Source: Deferribacteraceae bacterium UBA6793
Lineage (GTDB): Bacteria > Chrysiogenota > Deferribacteres > Deferribacterales > Geovibrionaceae
Reading direction: 5' to 3'
Length of the DNA: 64,000 bases
Assembly (NCBI GenBank): GCA_002452405.1
Contig: DKFP01000002.1
Location: 228,958 to 292,957, forward strand
Under the pieces are notes generated by a model that did not search any database, was not told the origin of the DNA, and worked only from the letters and a program-made list of their open reading frames with translations. Positions 7,859 through 16,537 of the stretch are shown piece by piece. The number at the start of each line of letters is the position of its first letter. Position 1 is the first letter of the stretch. The translations under genes and the position numbers were made by a program.

Positions 7859-10800
7859 ATGAAATTCAAATCGCTTACGGTTCAGGGCTTTAAATCTTTC
7901 GTGGACAAGACCGTCATAGAGTTCCCCGGCGGCATAACCTGCGTCATCGGTCCCAACGGTTCCGGCAAAAGCAACATTCTCGACGCTATCCGCTGGATAT
8001 TCGGCGAACAGAGCGCCAAAGAGCTGCGCGGAGCAGACATGGACGACGTTATCTTTGCAGGTTCGCAACACAGAAAGGCTTCCGGTTTTGCCGAAGTTTC
8101 CCTTACCCTTTCCGAACTCCCGGAAAACCTGACGTCAAAATGGGGCTCTTTCAGCGAAATAACCGTAACGCGAAAACACTACCGCTCCGGAGAACGCGAT
8201 TACCTCATAAACGGTAAAAAATGCCGTCTGAAAGACATTCGCGAAATATTCTATGACTCAGGTCTCGGCACCAAATCCATTTCCATCATAGAGCAGGGAA
8301 AGGTGGACAAGATAATCCAGTCCACACCGGAAGATCTGAGAGCTTTTTTTGAAGAAACAGCAGGTGTTATGCGCTTCAAAGAAGGCAAAAAAGACGCGGA
8401 ACGCAGGCTTAACCAGACAAAAGACAACCTCAGCCGTGTTACTGATATCCTCGCCGAGATACGCGGACAGCTTGAAACTCTCACTCTTCAGGCGGAAAAA
8501 GTGCGAAGATACAGAGACCTTGCAAAACGTCAGTCCTCTCTGCAAAAAGCGATAATCTATCACAGATATCAGAAAACATTCGAAGAACTTTCAGAAGTTC
8601 TTAACACAATAAACACACTTAAAATCAACCTTTCCGGTCACACGGAGCGGTTCACAAAACTTACGGCGGCGGAAACGCAGCTTCGACAGAAAACGGCGGA
8701 ACTGCGAAAAAACTTCAACGAAAAGAACGACGCCATAATTAAAGCCGAAGCGGAATCAGGCAGAGCAGAAGCGGACATAAGGCTGCTTGAAAACGAAATA
8801 GAGGCAGCGGAAAAGAGCAAGGAAACCCTGCACAGCGACATTTCTTTCCTGCAAAAAAAACTGGCGGAACTCACAGACCGCAGAACGGGTATTCTCGAAT
8901 CAAAAGTCAACCAGACAGACAAGATAACCGCTCTCCAGGAAAAAATAGAAGAGATTGAAGAGCGCATCAGCGATTACGAAACAATGCGCGAAGACATAAA
9001 AGAGGAACTTTTCGCCGCGGACGACGAATATCTGAAAACCGCCCACAGGGCGTCAGAAACCAGAAATGCAATCTTCCAGAACGAAACAATGCTAACCCGC
9101 TATGAAAAGGACAAAGAAAGGCTGGCGCAGGAGAAGGAAGAGAGCATCCGCGATACACAGTTCACCGAAAACAACATCATCGTCACCGAGCAGGAGATTA
9201 ATCGCCTGCAAACGGAAATTGAAACAATAGACGACACGCTGGATACCTACAAAGAGAAATATTCGGAACTGAAAGACGAACTGAATATTCTTGAAAATAA
9301 AGCAAATGAGAAGAAACTTGAAATAAATTCGGCAAAATCAAAGCTGAATATGCTCAACAACAGACTGAAAACCGAGACATCCGGTCAGGATAATTCCGCA
9401 CTCATGGAAAAATTCGGCGGCTGGCTGTTGCTTGAAAAACTCACACCCGCTCTCGTGCGGGAATACGGCGATCTGGTGGTATTCCCATCATCAAAAAGAG
9501 ACGCCGTGATGGAGGGAGTCTCGTCAGTTAAACATACTGTACGTTTCGTCTTCGACGGCGACGTGCAGGAGCTTCTGAAATCCGCTGACCAATCGGTTAA
9601 AGAATACGGAGCGGTTATAGCCAACGGGCTTGTCTACAGAAAACCCGGCGCGGACGACAAACGGGAAGCTGTTGTGAAACTTCAGGCAGAGATAAAACAG
9701 TGCACAATCGAGATTGAAGACGCTGAAACCGCTCTGGAAGGCATTTCGGAGCAGATACCTGACGTTTCGGACAACCTTGAGACAATATCCGACAAGCTGG
9801 AAGAACTCCAGCAGATGAAACAGACCGCCACCCTTGATATAAAAGACAAAGAACGCAGCATAGCCGACATAAAACAGAAACACGAGCGCATGACAAAGCG
9901 CGCTGCCATAATTGACAGCGAGATTGCCAACATAGGCAACGAGATAAAGCGCTGTGAAGAGAAGATTGAGCTTTACACCAAACAGAACAAGGACCTCTCA
10001 GCGCAGATGGCGGAAGCGGAACAGCGGAAAGAGGAACTTAACAGCAAACTGGAAGATATCGACGCCATGTACGAAGACGTGCGGGACGAACACTCCGCAT
10101 ACAAGGTGGAGCTGCGCGGCGTGCAGGAGAGCATTAACGGTTTCGTCCGCGAGCTTGGCTTCATAGACAAGGATATATCCGAATCCACAGTCAAACTGAA
10201 TGCGGCAAAAAACAGACTTTCGCAGCTTCTCACATCCGATATCGTAAACCTAAAAGACAGGCTGGACGCAAAACGGAGCGAGTTTCAGGATATCATCAAA
10301 AAACGCCACCTGCTGAACGAAGAAAAATTCCGTCTTGACACTGACATTGCCGAAACCGAAAAACAGATGGAAGAGACCGGAAAACAGATAGACAAATATA
10401 ACCTTGAGATACGCGGCATCGAGGACGATATCTTCGACGCGGAAAAAAAGAAGGAACGCTTCGAATCGGACATATCCAACCTGCGCGAGGCTTTCGACGA
10501 AAAATTCCAGATGAACGTCAAAGACTTCGATATGGATATGGAGGACTTCCAGCCGACAAAGGCGAAAACGGAACTCTCCGGCATTGAGCGCGAAATTGAC
10601 GAGCTGGGTCCCCTTAACATGACAGCAGAGACCGAATACAACGAAATTCAGGAACGCAACGAATTTCTGACCGCGCAGAAAACTGACCTCGAAGAGGCAG
10701 TGGCAAGCATCCACAACCTCATCCGCGAAATGGACGAGAACACCACGCAGATATTCAGTGAAACATTTGAAGGTGTTAAGAAAAACTTTGAACGTGTATT

Positions 10801-11194
10801 TGCGATCCTATTCGGACAGGGCACCTGTGACCTGACGCTCACGACCCCCGACGACGTTCTCAACAGCGGCGTTGAGATTTTCATACAGCCCCCAGGCAAA
10901 AGACTCCAGAACATGAACCTTATGTCCGGCGGAGAAAAGGCGATGGGCGCATGCACGCTCCTTTTCGCACTGTTCCTCTACCGACCGACTCCCTTCTGTT
11001 TCCTCGACGAGATAGACGCGCCTCTGGACGAAAACAACATCGACCGCTTCCTCCGGATGGTGCATACGCTCTCCGCGGACACCCAGTTCGTAATCATCAC
11101 CCACAACCAGAAAACAATGGCGGAGGCAGACTCCATCTACGGTGTAACCATGCAGGAACCCGGCGTTTCCAGAATACTTTCCGTAGTTCTTTAA
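7859..11194 (+). CDS. smc: Chromosome segregation ATPase SMC
   Basis: SMC dimers with ScpA/ScpB organise and segregate the chromosome. The 1111-residue protein has the canonical layout: N-terminal ATPase half with Walker A (GPNGSGKSN, 31-39), a long coiled coil, a hinge-like globular stretch (about 505-600), a returning coiled coil, and the C-terminal half with the ABC signature (MSGGEKAM) and Walker B (FCFLDEIDAPLD). It is slightly shorter than the usual ~1170-1190. The upstream region is AT-rich with no strong ribosome-binding site at the ATG. It is divergent from the PAS gene. Confidence 0.96.
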   Translation: MKFKSLTVQGFKSFVDKTVIEFPGGITCVIGPNGSGKSNILDAIRWIFGEQSAKELRGADMDDVIFAGSQHRKASGFAEVSLTLSELPENLTSKWGSFSEITVTRKHYRSGERDYLINGKKCRLKDIREIFYDSGLGTKSISIIEQGKVDKIIQSTPEDLRAFFEETAGVMRFKEGKKDAERRLNQTKDNLSRVTDILAEIRGQLETLTLQAEKVRRYRDLAKRQSSLQKAIIYHRYQKTFEELSEVLNTINTLKINLSGHTERFTKLTAAETQLRQKTAELRKNFNEKNDAIIKAEAESGRAEADIRLLENEIEAAEKSKETLHSDISFLQKKLAELTDRRTGILESKVNQTDKITALQEKIEEIEERISDYETMREDIKEELFAADDEYLKTAHRASETRNAIFQNETMLTRYEKDKERLAQEKEESIRDTQFTENNIIVTEQEINRLQTEIETIDDTLDTYKEKYSELKDELNILENKANEKKLEINSAKSKLNMLNNRLKTETSGQDNSALMEKFGGWLLLEKLTPALVREYGDLVVFPSSKRDAVMEGVSSVKHTVRFVFDGDVQELLKSADQSVKEYGAVIANGLVYRKPGADDKREAVVKLQAEIKQCTIEIEDAETALEGISEQIPDVSDNLETISDKLEELQQMKQTATLDIKDKERSIADIKQKHERMTKRAAIIDSEIANIGNEIKRCEEKIELYTKQNKDLSAQMAEAEQRKEELNSKLEDIDAMYEDVRDEHSAYKVELRGVQESINGFVRELGFIDKDISESTVKLNAAKNRLSQLLTSDIVNLKDRLDAKRSEFQDIIKKRHLLNEEKFRLDTDIAETEKQMEETGKQIDKYNLEIRGIEDDIFDAEKKKERFESDISNLREAFDEKFQMNVKDFDMDMEDFQPTKAKTELSGIEREIDELGPLNMTAETEYNEIQERNEFLTAQKTDLEEAVASIHNLIREMDENTTQIFSETFEGVKKNFERVFAILFGQGTCDLTLTTPDDVLNSGVEIFIQPPGKRLQNMNLMSGGEKAMGACTLLFALFLYRPTPFCFLDEIDAPLDENNIDRFLRMVHTLSADTQFVIITHNQKTMAEADSIYGVTMQEPGVSRILSVVL

Positions 11195-11316
11195 CCGCTT
11201 AACCGTTTAATTTCATATTTCGCCGTTAACACATTTATACAGCCGTTCACCCTCCCCGCAGTTCAATCTCCCGGAGACATGCAATATCATTGTAAATCTT
11301 TATGGAGGTTGCCCAA

Positions 11317-12741
11317 ATGCTTATATTTTTTGCATGTCTTGCTCTTCTGGTCGTCGGCTACATAGCCTACGGCACTATTGTAGACAAAATATTCGGCTCA
11401 GACGAAAGCAGACCCACTCCTGCCTCAACAATGTACGACGGCGTTGACTATGTTGAGATGCCCACATGGAAGATATGGCTCATCCAGCTTCTTAACATCG
11501 CAGGACTGGGACCAATATTCGGACCAATCCTAGGTGCTCTTTACGGTCCTTCGGCTCTGCTTTGGATAGTTTTCGGCTCGATATTCGCAGGTGCCGTTCA
11601 TGACTATTTCTCCGGTATGCTTTCACTGCGGTATAACGGAGCCAGCGTGCCGGACGTTGTCGGACAGAACCTCGGAAACTTCTTTAAACAGTTCATGAGA
11701 TGGTTCTCAGTTATACTTCTTCTGCTGGTTGGTATAGTATTCGTTCTCGGTCCCGCCAAACTGCTGACAAACATGACCAACCTCTCCGTTCCCGTTCTCG
11801 TGGGTCTCATATTTGCATACTATTTTCTCGCCACCATCATGCCCATCGACAAGATAATCGGCAGAATATATCCCTTGTTCGGCGCTGTGCTTCTTTTCAT
11901 GGCTGTGGGGCTCACCATTGCGCTCATAGCACAGGGACATGAGTTCTACCCCCAGCGCACACTTTCAAACGTACACCCCACAGAGCTGCCCATGTGGCCT
12001 CTGATGTTTATAACCATTGCCTGCGGTGCGCTCAGTGGTTTCCATGCCACACAGTCACCCATGATGGCAAGATGTCTTAAAAGTGAAAAACGCGGTAAAG
12101 CCGTATTTTACGGCGCAATGATAGGCGAAGGCGCTATAGCTCTTATATGGGCAACGCTGGGCATGACTTTCTATCACGGATCCGCAGAACTTAACGCAGC
12201 TCTTGCGCAGGGCGGTCCCGCCTACGTTGTCAATCAGGTGTCAACAACCCTGCTTGGCGGATTCGGCGGTGTTCTGGCAGTTCTCGGAGTTGTTCTTCTC
12301 CCGATAACATCCGGAGACACAGCTTTCAGAAGCGCCCGTCTCATCATAGCCGAAATGCTGAACGTCGAGCAGAAAAACTATTTCAAAAGACTTGCCATTG
12401 CTGTTCCGCTGTTCATCGTCGGCTACCTCATCTCTATGACAGAGTTCGACATTATCTGGAGATATTTCGGCTGGGCAAACCAGACCCTCGCGACAGTTGT
12501 TCTGTGGGCGGCTGCGGCATATCTCATCCGGAACGGAAAACTCCACTGGATCGCAACCATCCCCGCCATGTTCATGACAGTGGTTGTTACAACCTACCTT
12601 GCAAACCAGCCACTGGGTTTCGGGCTTGATATGCAGGTTTCAACTTACATAGGCGTACTTGTTTCCGCAGCATCAACTGCCGCTTTCTTTATAAAATTCA
12701 GAAAATGCGGATGTGTTCAGGCTGAGCCGGAAGCTGAATAA
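11317..12741 (+). CDS. cstA: Carbon starvation protein CstA family transporter
   Basis: Integral membrane transporter of the CstA family; characterised members take up pyruvate or peptides. There are about a dozen hydrophobic segments. Family motifs include LNIAGLGPIFGPILGALYGPSALLWIVFG near the N-terminus, GCGALSGFHATQSPM in the middle, and LPITSGDTAFRSARL. I place the start at ATG 11317 because a perfect GGAGG lies 8 nt upstream (11304-11308); an in-frame ATG at 11302 overlaps that site and has none of its own. At about 474 residues it is a short member compared with E. coli CstA (~700), lacking the C-terminal extension. Confidence 0.92.
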   Translation: MLIFFACLALLVVGYIAYGTIVDKIFGSDESRPTPASTMYDGVDYVEMPTWKIWLIQLLNIAGLGPIFGPILGALYGPSALLWIVFGSIFAGAVHDYFSGMLSLRYNGASVPDVVGQNLGNFFKQFMRWFSVILLLLVGIVFVLGPAKLLTNMTNLSVPVLVGLIFAYYFLATIMPIDKIIGRIYPLFGAVLLFMAVGLTIALIAQGHEFYPQRTLSNVHPTELPMWPLMFITIACGALSGFHATQSPMMARCLKSEKRGKAVFYGAMIGEGAIALIWATLGMTFYHGSAELNAALAQGGPAYVVNQVSTTLLGGFGGVLAVLGVVLLPITSGDTAFRSARLIIAEMLNVEQKNYFKRLAIAVPLFIVGYLISMTEFDIIWRYFGWANQTLATVVLWAAAAYLIRNGKLHWIATIPAMFMTVVVTTYLANQPLGFGLDMQVSTYIGVLVSAASTAAFFIKFRKCGCVQAEPEAE

Positions 12742-12748
12742 GTTTTTT

Positions 12749-12823
12749 GAGACAGCCGCGTAGCTTCGGACTCCCCGCAAAGGCGGATACCATCCCCGCG
12801 AGGTCGAAGCGCGCGGCAGTCCC
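12749..12823. repeat. Degenerate copy of the dispersed palindromic repeat
   Basis: The intergenic DNA between cstA and rsmE contains gagacagccgcgta ... ccccgcgaggtcgaagcg ... gcggcagtcccg. This is a decayed version of the gagattgccgcgtc / gaagcaatctca inverted-repeat motif seen at several intergenic sites in this window. No terminal TGACAAA ends are visible here. Confidence 0.5.
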
Positions 12824-12870
12824 GTTCCAGCCTGCTTTACTTTTCCGTCTGATTTTTCTATAGTCCTTTC

Positions 12871-13560
12871 ATGAACATAATCCTTATAAAACCGGAAGAA
12901 ACCTACGAAGGCACCGCACGCATCTCAGGCGAAAGGTGTACTCACATCACGCGAGTGCTGAAACTGAGCGTCGGCGACAGCCTCAAAACGGGTATACTGA
13001 GCGGAAAGCTCGGAACAGCCGTAATCACCGACATACAGACGGACAGCATCAGTCTGCGGCTTGACTGTGCGGTGGAACCGCCGATACCCTCACCGGTCAG
13101 CATTGTTCTCGCACTGCCCCGCCCTAAGGCTTTCAGGAGGATATTTTTCGGGTTGGTCTGCGCGGGAGTAAAAGATATCCATATCATAAACTCGTGGCGG
13201 GTGGATAAAAGCTACTGGGAAAGTCCCTACCTTGAACGCACTGATGAATATATCTTTGAGGCATTGCAGCAGTCAAAGGACACAATACCTCCAAAGGTGA
13301 CGTTCCACAGATATTTTATGGGATTTATTGAAAACGGATTAACTGAAATGCCTGAAAACAGATACATCGCCCACCCATCGGGAGCTGAGGTAAATGAGTT
13401 TGAGAAACCGCTATGTCTCGCTGTGGGCTGCGAGGGCGGATTCATTCAGAAAGAGCTGGATACTTTCGAAATGCACGGTTTCCGGCAGTTTTCAATAGGC
13501 GAAAGGATACTCACAACAGAATACGCAGTACCCTATATTCTGGGTATGCTGGCGAAATAG
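12871..13560 (+). CDS. rsmE: 16S rRNA (uracil-1498-N3)-methyltransferase RsmE
   Basis: SAM-dependent SPOUT-fold methyltransferase that modifies U1498 of 16S rRNA. At 229 residues it has an N-terminal PUA-like domain (ISGERCTHITRVLKLSVGDSL) and the C-terminal knotted domain with VLALPRPKAFRRIFFGLVCAGV, the AVGCEGGF motif and LGERILTTEYAV-like ending (SIGERILTTEYAV). These match the RsmE family signature closely. The small NTF2-like gene begins 8 bp after its stop, so the two are likely co-transcribed. Confidence 0.93.
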   Translation: MNIILIKPEETYEGTARISGERCTHITRVLKLSVGDSLKTGILSGKLGTAVITDIQTDSISLRLDCAVEPPIPSPVSIVLALPRPKAFRRIFFGLVCAGVKDIHIINSWRVDKSYWESPYLERTDEYIFEALQQSKDTIPPKVTFHRYFMGFIENGLTEMPENRYIAHPSGAEVNEFEKPLCLAVGCEGGFIQKELDTFEMHGFRQFSIGERILTTEYAVPYILGMLAK

Positions 13561-13568
13561 AGGCAAAA

Positions 13569-13943
13569 ATGGAAAATGAAAGAATAATCAGGGAATATGT
13601 GAAATACTACAATGAGTTCGACATTGACAAAATGCTGGCTCTGATGACGGATGACGTGTGTTTCGAAAACATCATGAATGGCGAAACGGACGTTAAAACC
13701 ACTAACATCGCCGAGTTGGAGCAGATTGCAGGGATATCCCTCAATATTTTCAGTGAAAGGGAGCAGACAATAAAGAGCATAAAGACTGAAGGCGACTGCT
13801 ACATCGCCGAGATAGATTATTACGGCAGGATAGCCGAAAACCTCCCCAACGGTCTTAAACAGGGGGATGAGATAAGACTCAGCGGAAAATCTATCTATAA
13901 ATTCAGAGACGGAAAAATCTGTTCTCTCACAGATATTTCATAG
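13569..13943 (+). CDS. Small NTF2-like/SnoaL-fold protein
   Basis: A 124-residue protein with the cone-shaped NTF2-like fold pattern: an N-terminal helix pair (IIREYVKYYNEFDIDKMLALMTDDVCFE) then mixed strands ending KSIYKFRDGKICSLTDIS. This is typical of SnoaL-type small polyketide-cyclase-like or nuclear-transport-factor-2-like proteins, most of unknown substrate. I take ATG 13569 because it is preceded by a gagg site and because longer in-frame readings would run deep into rsmE. It lies 8 bp behind rsmE. Confidence 0.8.
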   Translation: MENERIIREYVKYYNEFDIDKMLALMTDDVCFENIMNGETDVKTTNIAELEQIAGISLNIFSEREQTIKSIKTEGDCYIAEIDYYGRIAENLPNGLKQGDEIRLSGKSIYKFRDGKICSLTDIS

Positions 13944-14082
13944 ATGCCCGCTGGTAAACCCGCGGTCTGTGTTATGCCGTGCAAACGCATAATTTTTACA
14001 TCTCTCATGAGAGCCGCAGAAAAGCTGTGAGAAGCATCCATCCATATTTAAAAACGTGGTATTCTGTCTGCTTCGCAGATTA

Positions 14083-14108
14083 ATAAAAAAGGCGGTGCCT
14101 TAACCGCC
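14083..14108 (-). terminator. Rho-independent terminator of the rhodanese-like gene
   Basis: On the minus strand the stem GGCGGT/ACCGCC (14103-14108 with 14091-14096, loop of 6) is followed by TTTTTTATT. It lies about 10 bp past the stop of the rhodanese-like gene. Confidence 0.85.
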
Positions 14109-14118
14109 ACCTTTTATT

Positions 14119-14490
14119 CTATCCGCAACCGCATGAGGGGCTTTTTCCGCAGCCCTCAACGGAATGTCCGTCGCGTTTCCACCAGTCGAGTCCGCCCGGC
14201 AGTTCTTTAACCCTGAACCCCAGCAGCAGCATGTTTCTTGCGCCCTTCGTTGACGCATTGCACCCTATACCGTCGCAATACGTCACGACCAACGCTGATT
14301 TATCTATGAAAGCAGTCGATTCAGCGGTCATTGTGCGGTGAGGAACGTTCACAGCGGAGGGTATATGCCCCGCAGCAAAAGCCTCCGGAGAGCACGCGTC
14401 AACAACTATGACGTTCTCTCCATTCTCAAACGCAACTTTCAAATCCCACGAGTCAATCTCGTATGCCAGCTTATTTTCATAATGCTTCAA
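14119..14490 (-). CDS. Single-domain rhodanese-like sulfurtransferase
   Basis: A 123-residue single rhodanese domain. The family's CH2A-like motif is present (VIVVDACSPEAFAAGHIPSAVNVP, about 27-50). The active-site loop holds the candidate persulfide cysteine C72 in TYCDGIGCN. A second cysteine in the loop (C77) and a Cys-rich tail (GCGKSPSCGCG) are unusual and could bind metal or shuttle sulfur. It is cytoplasmic as no signal peptide is seen. A good ribosome site (aggaggtgg, read on the minus strand) lies upstream of the ATG. Confidence 0.85.
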   Translation of the reverse strand: MKHYENKLAYEIDSWDLKVAFENGENVIVVDACSPEAFAAGHIPSAVNVPHRTMTAESTAFIDKSALVVTYCDGIGCNASTKGARNMLLLGFRVKELPGGLDWWKRDGHSVEGCGKSPSCGCG

Positions 14491-14580
14491 CTGTTCGTTA
14501 ATTTGCCACCTCCTAAAACAAGGATAACAAATTATAATACATTAAATGATAATTAAAATATCAATTTTTATATTATTTTA

Positions 14581-15039
14581 TTATGCCAGCGGAAGACAAA
14601 CGTCGGTAATAAGCTGTTCCTCCGGGGTGTTTATGGGCAGATTTCTGTATATCTGGATTGTAGGCGCATCATTTTTATATGCGCGTCCGCTGGCGGGAAG
14701 CCACTCATCAAAGAGTCGCCTGTATACTTCCGCCAGTCCGTAGTAACTGCCGACGTGTCTGTATACGGCGTAGTCGCCACCACCAATAACTGTGACAGCA
14801 ATCGGAGCAGTCGCCTGAAAATCATCGGGGCATGTCACACATGCGTCATATCGGCACTGTTCGGTCTTCGAGGGGTCGTCATAGCTGATGCCGATGAACA
14901 TCGATTTATCTGTAACAAGCGGCATAACAGACGGGTGCATCATCAGGGTCATCCATGCAGGCGTACATTGATCGTATGCACCTACATGACGAACGCTTGC
15001 AGTTTTAATATTATCAAACTTCTGTACTGTAACTTCCAT
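14581..15039 (-). CDS. GyrI-like / AraC effector-binding domain protein
   Basis: A 152-residue stand-alone GyrI-like (AraC_E_bind, SOUL-related) small-molecule-binding domain. It has the duplicated beta-beta-alpha pattern: VQKFDNIKTASVRHVGAYDQC at the start, and GGDYAVYRHVGSYYGLAEVYRRLFDEWLPASG in the second half. Such proteins occur as drug-binding or hydrolase-like cytoplasmic proteins. The start is ATG 15039, preceded by a perfect GGAGG site; upstream in-frame ATGs run into the promoter region shared with the divergent thioesterase. Confidence 0.82.
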   Translation of the reverse strand: MEVTVQKFDNIKTASVRHVGAYDQCTPAWMTLMMHPSVMPLVTDKSMFIGISYDDPSKTEQCRYDACVTCPDDFQATAPIAVTVIGGGDYAVYRHVGSYYGLAEVYRRLFDEWLPASGRAYKNDAPTIQIYRNLPINTPEEQLITDVCLPLA

Positions 15040-15134
15040 AATTACCTCCGTTTTTCCGCGCATTATAACTGCCAAAACGTTTATTTGCATAGTAAAAGAT
15101 TGACCTTTCACGTATTTCGGAGTTAACATTATAA

Positions 15135-15845
15135 ATGTTTTACGATTACACCAGAACAAAAGATATCGCGGATTACGGCGCGGACAGAAAAATGCGTTTC
15201 GACGCCGTACTTAAAATTTTTCAGGAAGCTGCCGTTGCACACTCAGCCAGTGTCGGATATTCTGCCGACAGCTACATGGGCAAAGGTAACATATGGGTTC
15301 TGAACAGACTTATGGTTCATGCCGACGTTTTCCCCGATTTCTCCAAAGAAATTTCCGTTCGCACATGGTCGCGCGGGCTGGACAGATTCAAGGGATTCAG
15401 AAACTATGAGATACGCGCCGACGGCGAGATATGCATAAAAGGGTCGAGCATCTGGCTTTACATTGATATTGAGAAAAAACGCCCTGTACGCGTCACACAG
15501 GCTATGCTTGAGGACTATCAGAGCGAGAACGTGTGCAACATGTGCAGCATTATTGACGGCTGGGACAGAAAAGGTGCAGACAGCTATGACAGGTCTGTTC
15601 AGGTTCAGCTGCGTCCTGCGGATTTCGACATAAATACCCATATGAACAACATACGATACGGAGAAATACTCAGCCTCGCATCTTCTGACATGGACTTCAC
15701 AGGCAAAACGGTGGGACTGTTCTATAACCACGAGATAAAACCTGAAACAAAGTTCGTTGACGTTAAGATTGCTGACGAAGATAAGAGCCGTGTCGTTTCC
15801 ATCTTCGACGGCGAAACCCTCGCCTGTCTGTGTGAAATCATTTAG
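15135..15845 (+). CDS. Acyl-ACP thioesterase (double hotdog)
   Basis: Hydrolyses acyl-ACP to release free fatty acids. At 236 residues it contains two tandem hotdog domains. The N-terminal one includes FDAVLKIFQEAAVAHSASVG and WVLNRLMVHADVFP. The C-terminal one includes the catalytic-region motif DFDINTHMNNIRYGEIL, whose Asn/His arrangement matches bacterial acyl-ACP thioesterases. It is divergent from the GyrI-like gene with a roughly 95-bp shared promoter region. The chain-length preference cannot be inferred. Confidence 0.85.
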   Translation: MFYDYTRTKDIADYGADRKMRFDAVLKIFQEAAVAHSASVGYSADSYMGKGNIWVLNRLMVHADVFPDFSKEISVRTWSRGLDRFKGFRNYEIRADGEICIKGSSIWLYIDIEKKRPVRVTQAMLEDYQSENVCNMCSIIDGWDRKGADSYDRSVQVQLRPADFDINTHMNNIRYGEILSLASSDMDFTGKTVGLFYNHEIKPETKFVDVKIADEDKSRVVSIFDGETLACLCEII

Positions 15846-15920
15846 GCAGCGCTTTTTGTTCCATCCATGGAAAAAAACGTTAACGCATATCTAATTAATT
15901 ATACTGCATATTAAAACACG

Positions 15921-16303
15921 TGACTGCTTCACCCTTACAGGGTTCGCGGATACATAATTCCCGTTCCGTCTTCGCGAGGGCAACGCCCGACGCGATCTAA
16001 ACCGTTCTGACTGCTTCACCACTTTGAGGTTTACGGAGACATAATTCTCGTTCCGTCTTCGCGAGGGCAACGCCCGACGCGATCTAAACCGTTCAGGCTG
16101 TTTCACCACTTTGAGGTTTGCGGAGATATAATTCCCGTTCCGTCTTGCGAGGGCAACGCCCGACGCGATCTAAACCGTTCAGACTGCTTCACCCTTACAG
16201 GGTTCGCGGAGACATAATTCCCGTTCCGTCTTCGCGAGGGCAACGCCCGACGCGATCTAAACCGTTCTGACTGCTTCACCCTTACAGGGTTCGCAGAGAC
16301 GAA
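15921..16303. repeat. Tandem array, about 4.4 copies of an 87-bp unit
   Basis: Units start at 15921, 16008, 16095, 16181 and a partial unit at 16268, giving periods of 87, 87, 86 and 87 bp. Each full unit contains gactgcttcacc at its start and cgagggcaacgcccgacgcg near its end, the latter able to fold as GCG-a-GGGC/GCCC-ga-CGC. Two unit variants alternate at one internal stretch: ccttacagggttcgc and actttgaggtttgcg. The conserved parts resemble the dispersed gactgcttcg...gtcttcgcgag motifs elsewhere in the window, so the array probably grew from one of those elements. Confidence 0.92.
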
Positions 16304-16306
16304 GAC

Positions 16307-16499
16307 CATGAATTTAAATCGTTTTTTAGAACCGGGTGATTCAAGGCGGAGGTCAAAAAATATGCGCAGTGTTGTTCATCACTCGCCGGTTAAATGCGAG
16401 TTATACAAGGAAGAATGAGTGAGAGGGCTGCGAGCATACACATAAGTATGTGAGCAGTTCCGAACGAGGGCTGATGCAGTAGAACGAAGCATATAAGCG
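16307..16499. repeat. Dispersed ~190-bp element, copy 1
   Basis: Homologous to 23120-23295. Shared blocks include gttatacaaggaagaa, gagagggctgcgagcata, aagtatgtgagcagttccga, gtagaacg and gcatataagcg. The core can fold as CATAC/GTATG (16435-16439 with 16446-16450) inside CTGC/GCAG. Like copy 2, it lies directly past the T-tract of a minus-strand terminator. Confidence 0.85.
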
Positions 16500-16504
16500 G
16501 CGAT

Positions 16505-16531
16505 AAAAAAAAGCGGCTCCGAAGAGCCGCT
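16505..16531 (-). terminator. Terminator of the DUF2155-like lipoprotein gene
   Basis: Minus strand: AGCGGCTC-TTCG-GAGCCGCT (16512-16531) followed by a run of eight T. It sits 6 bp past the stop codon. Confidence 0.92.
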
Positions 16532-16537
16532 CTATAT

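Larger units (their letters stand above)
15846..16537. other. 690-bp gap filled with repeats
   Basis: No credible protein gene lies here. The stretch consists of an 87-bp tandem repeat array (15921-16303), a copy of a ~190-bp dispersed element (16307-16499), and the terminator of the downstream minus-strand lipoprotein gene (16505-16531). Minus-strand open frames crossing the array simply read the repeat. Confidence 0.8.

Noticed and set aside
13413..13568. Longer N-terminus for the NTF2-like gene, overlapping rsmE
   Set aside because: The extra residues overlap conserved RsmE coding sequence, and ATG 13569 has its own ribosome site.
15921..16303. Possible CRISPR array
   Set aside because: The whole 87-bp unit is repeated, with no unique spacers and no cas genes nearby.
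15891..16309. Two minus-strand open frames encoding repeated RSRRALPSRRR-like peptides
   Set aside because: They are translations of the 87-bp tandem DNA repeat; they lack ribosome sites and the second is broken by the 1-bp shorter unit.
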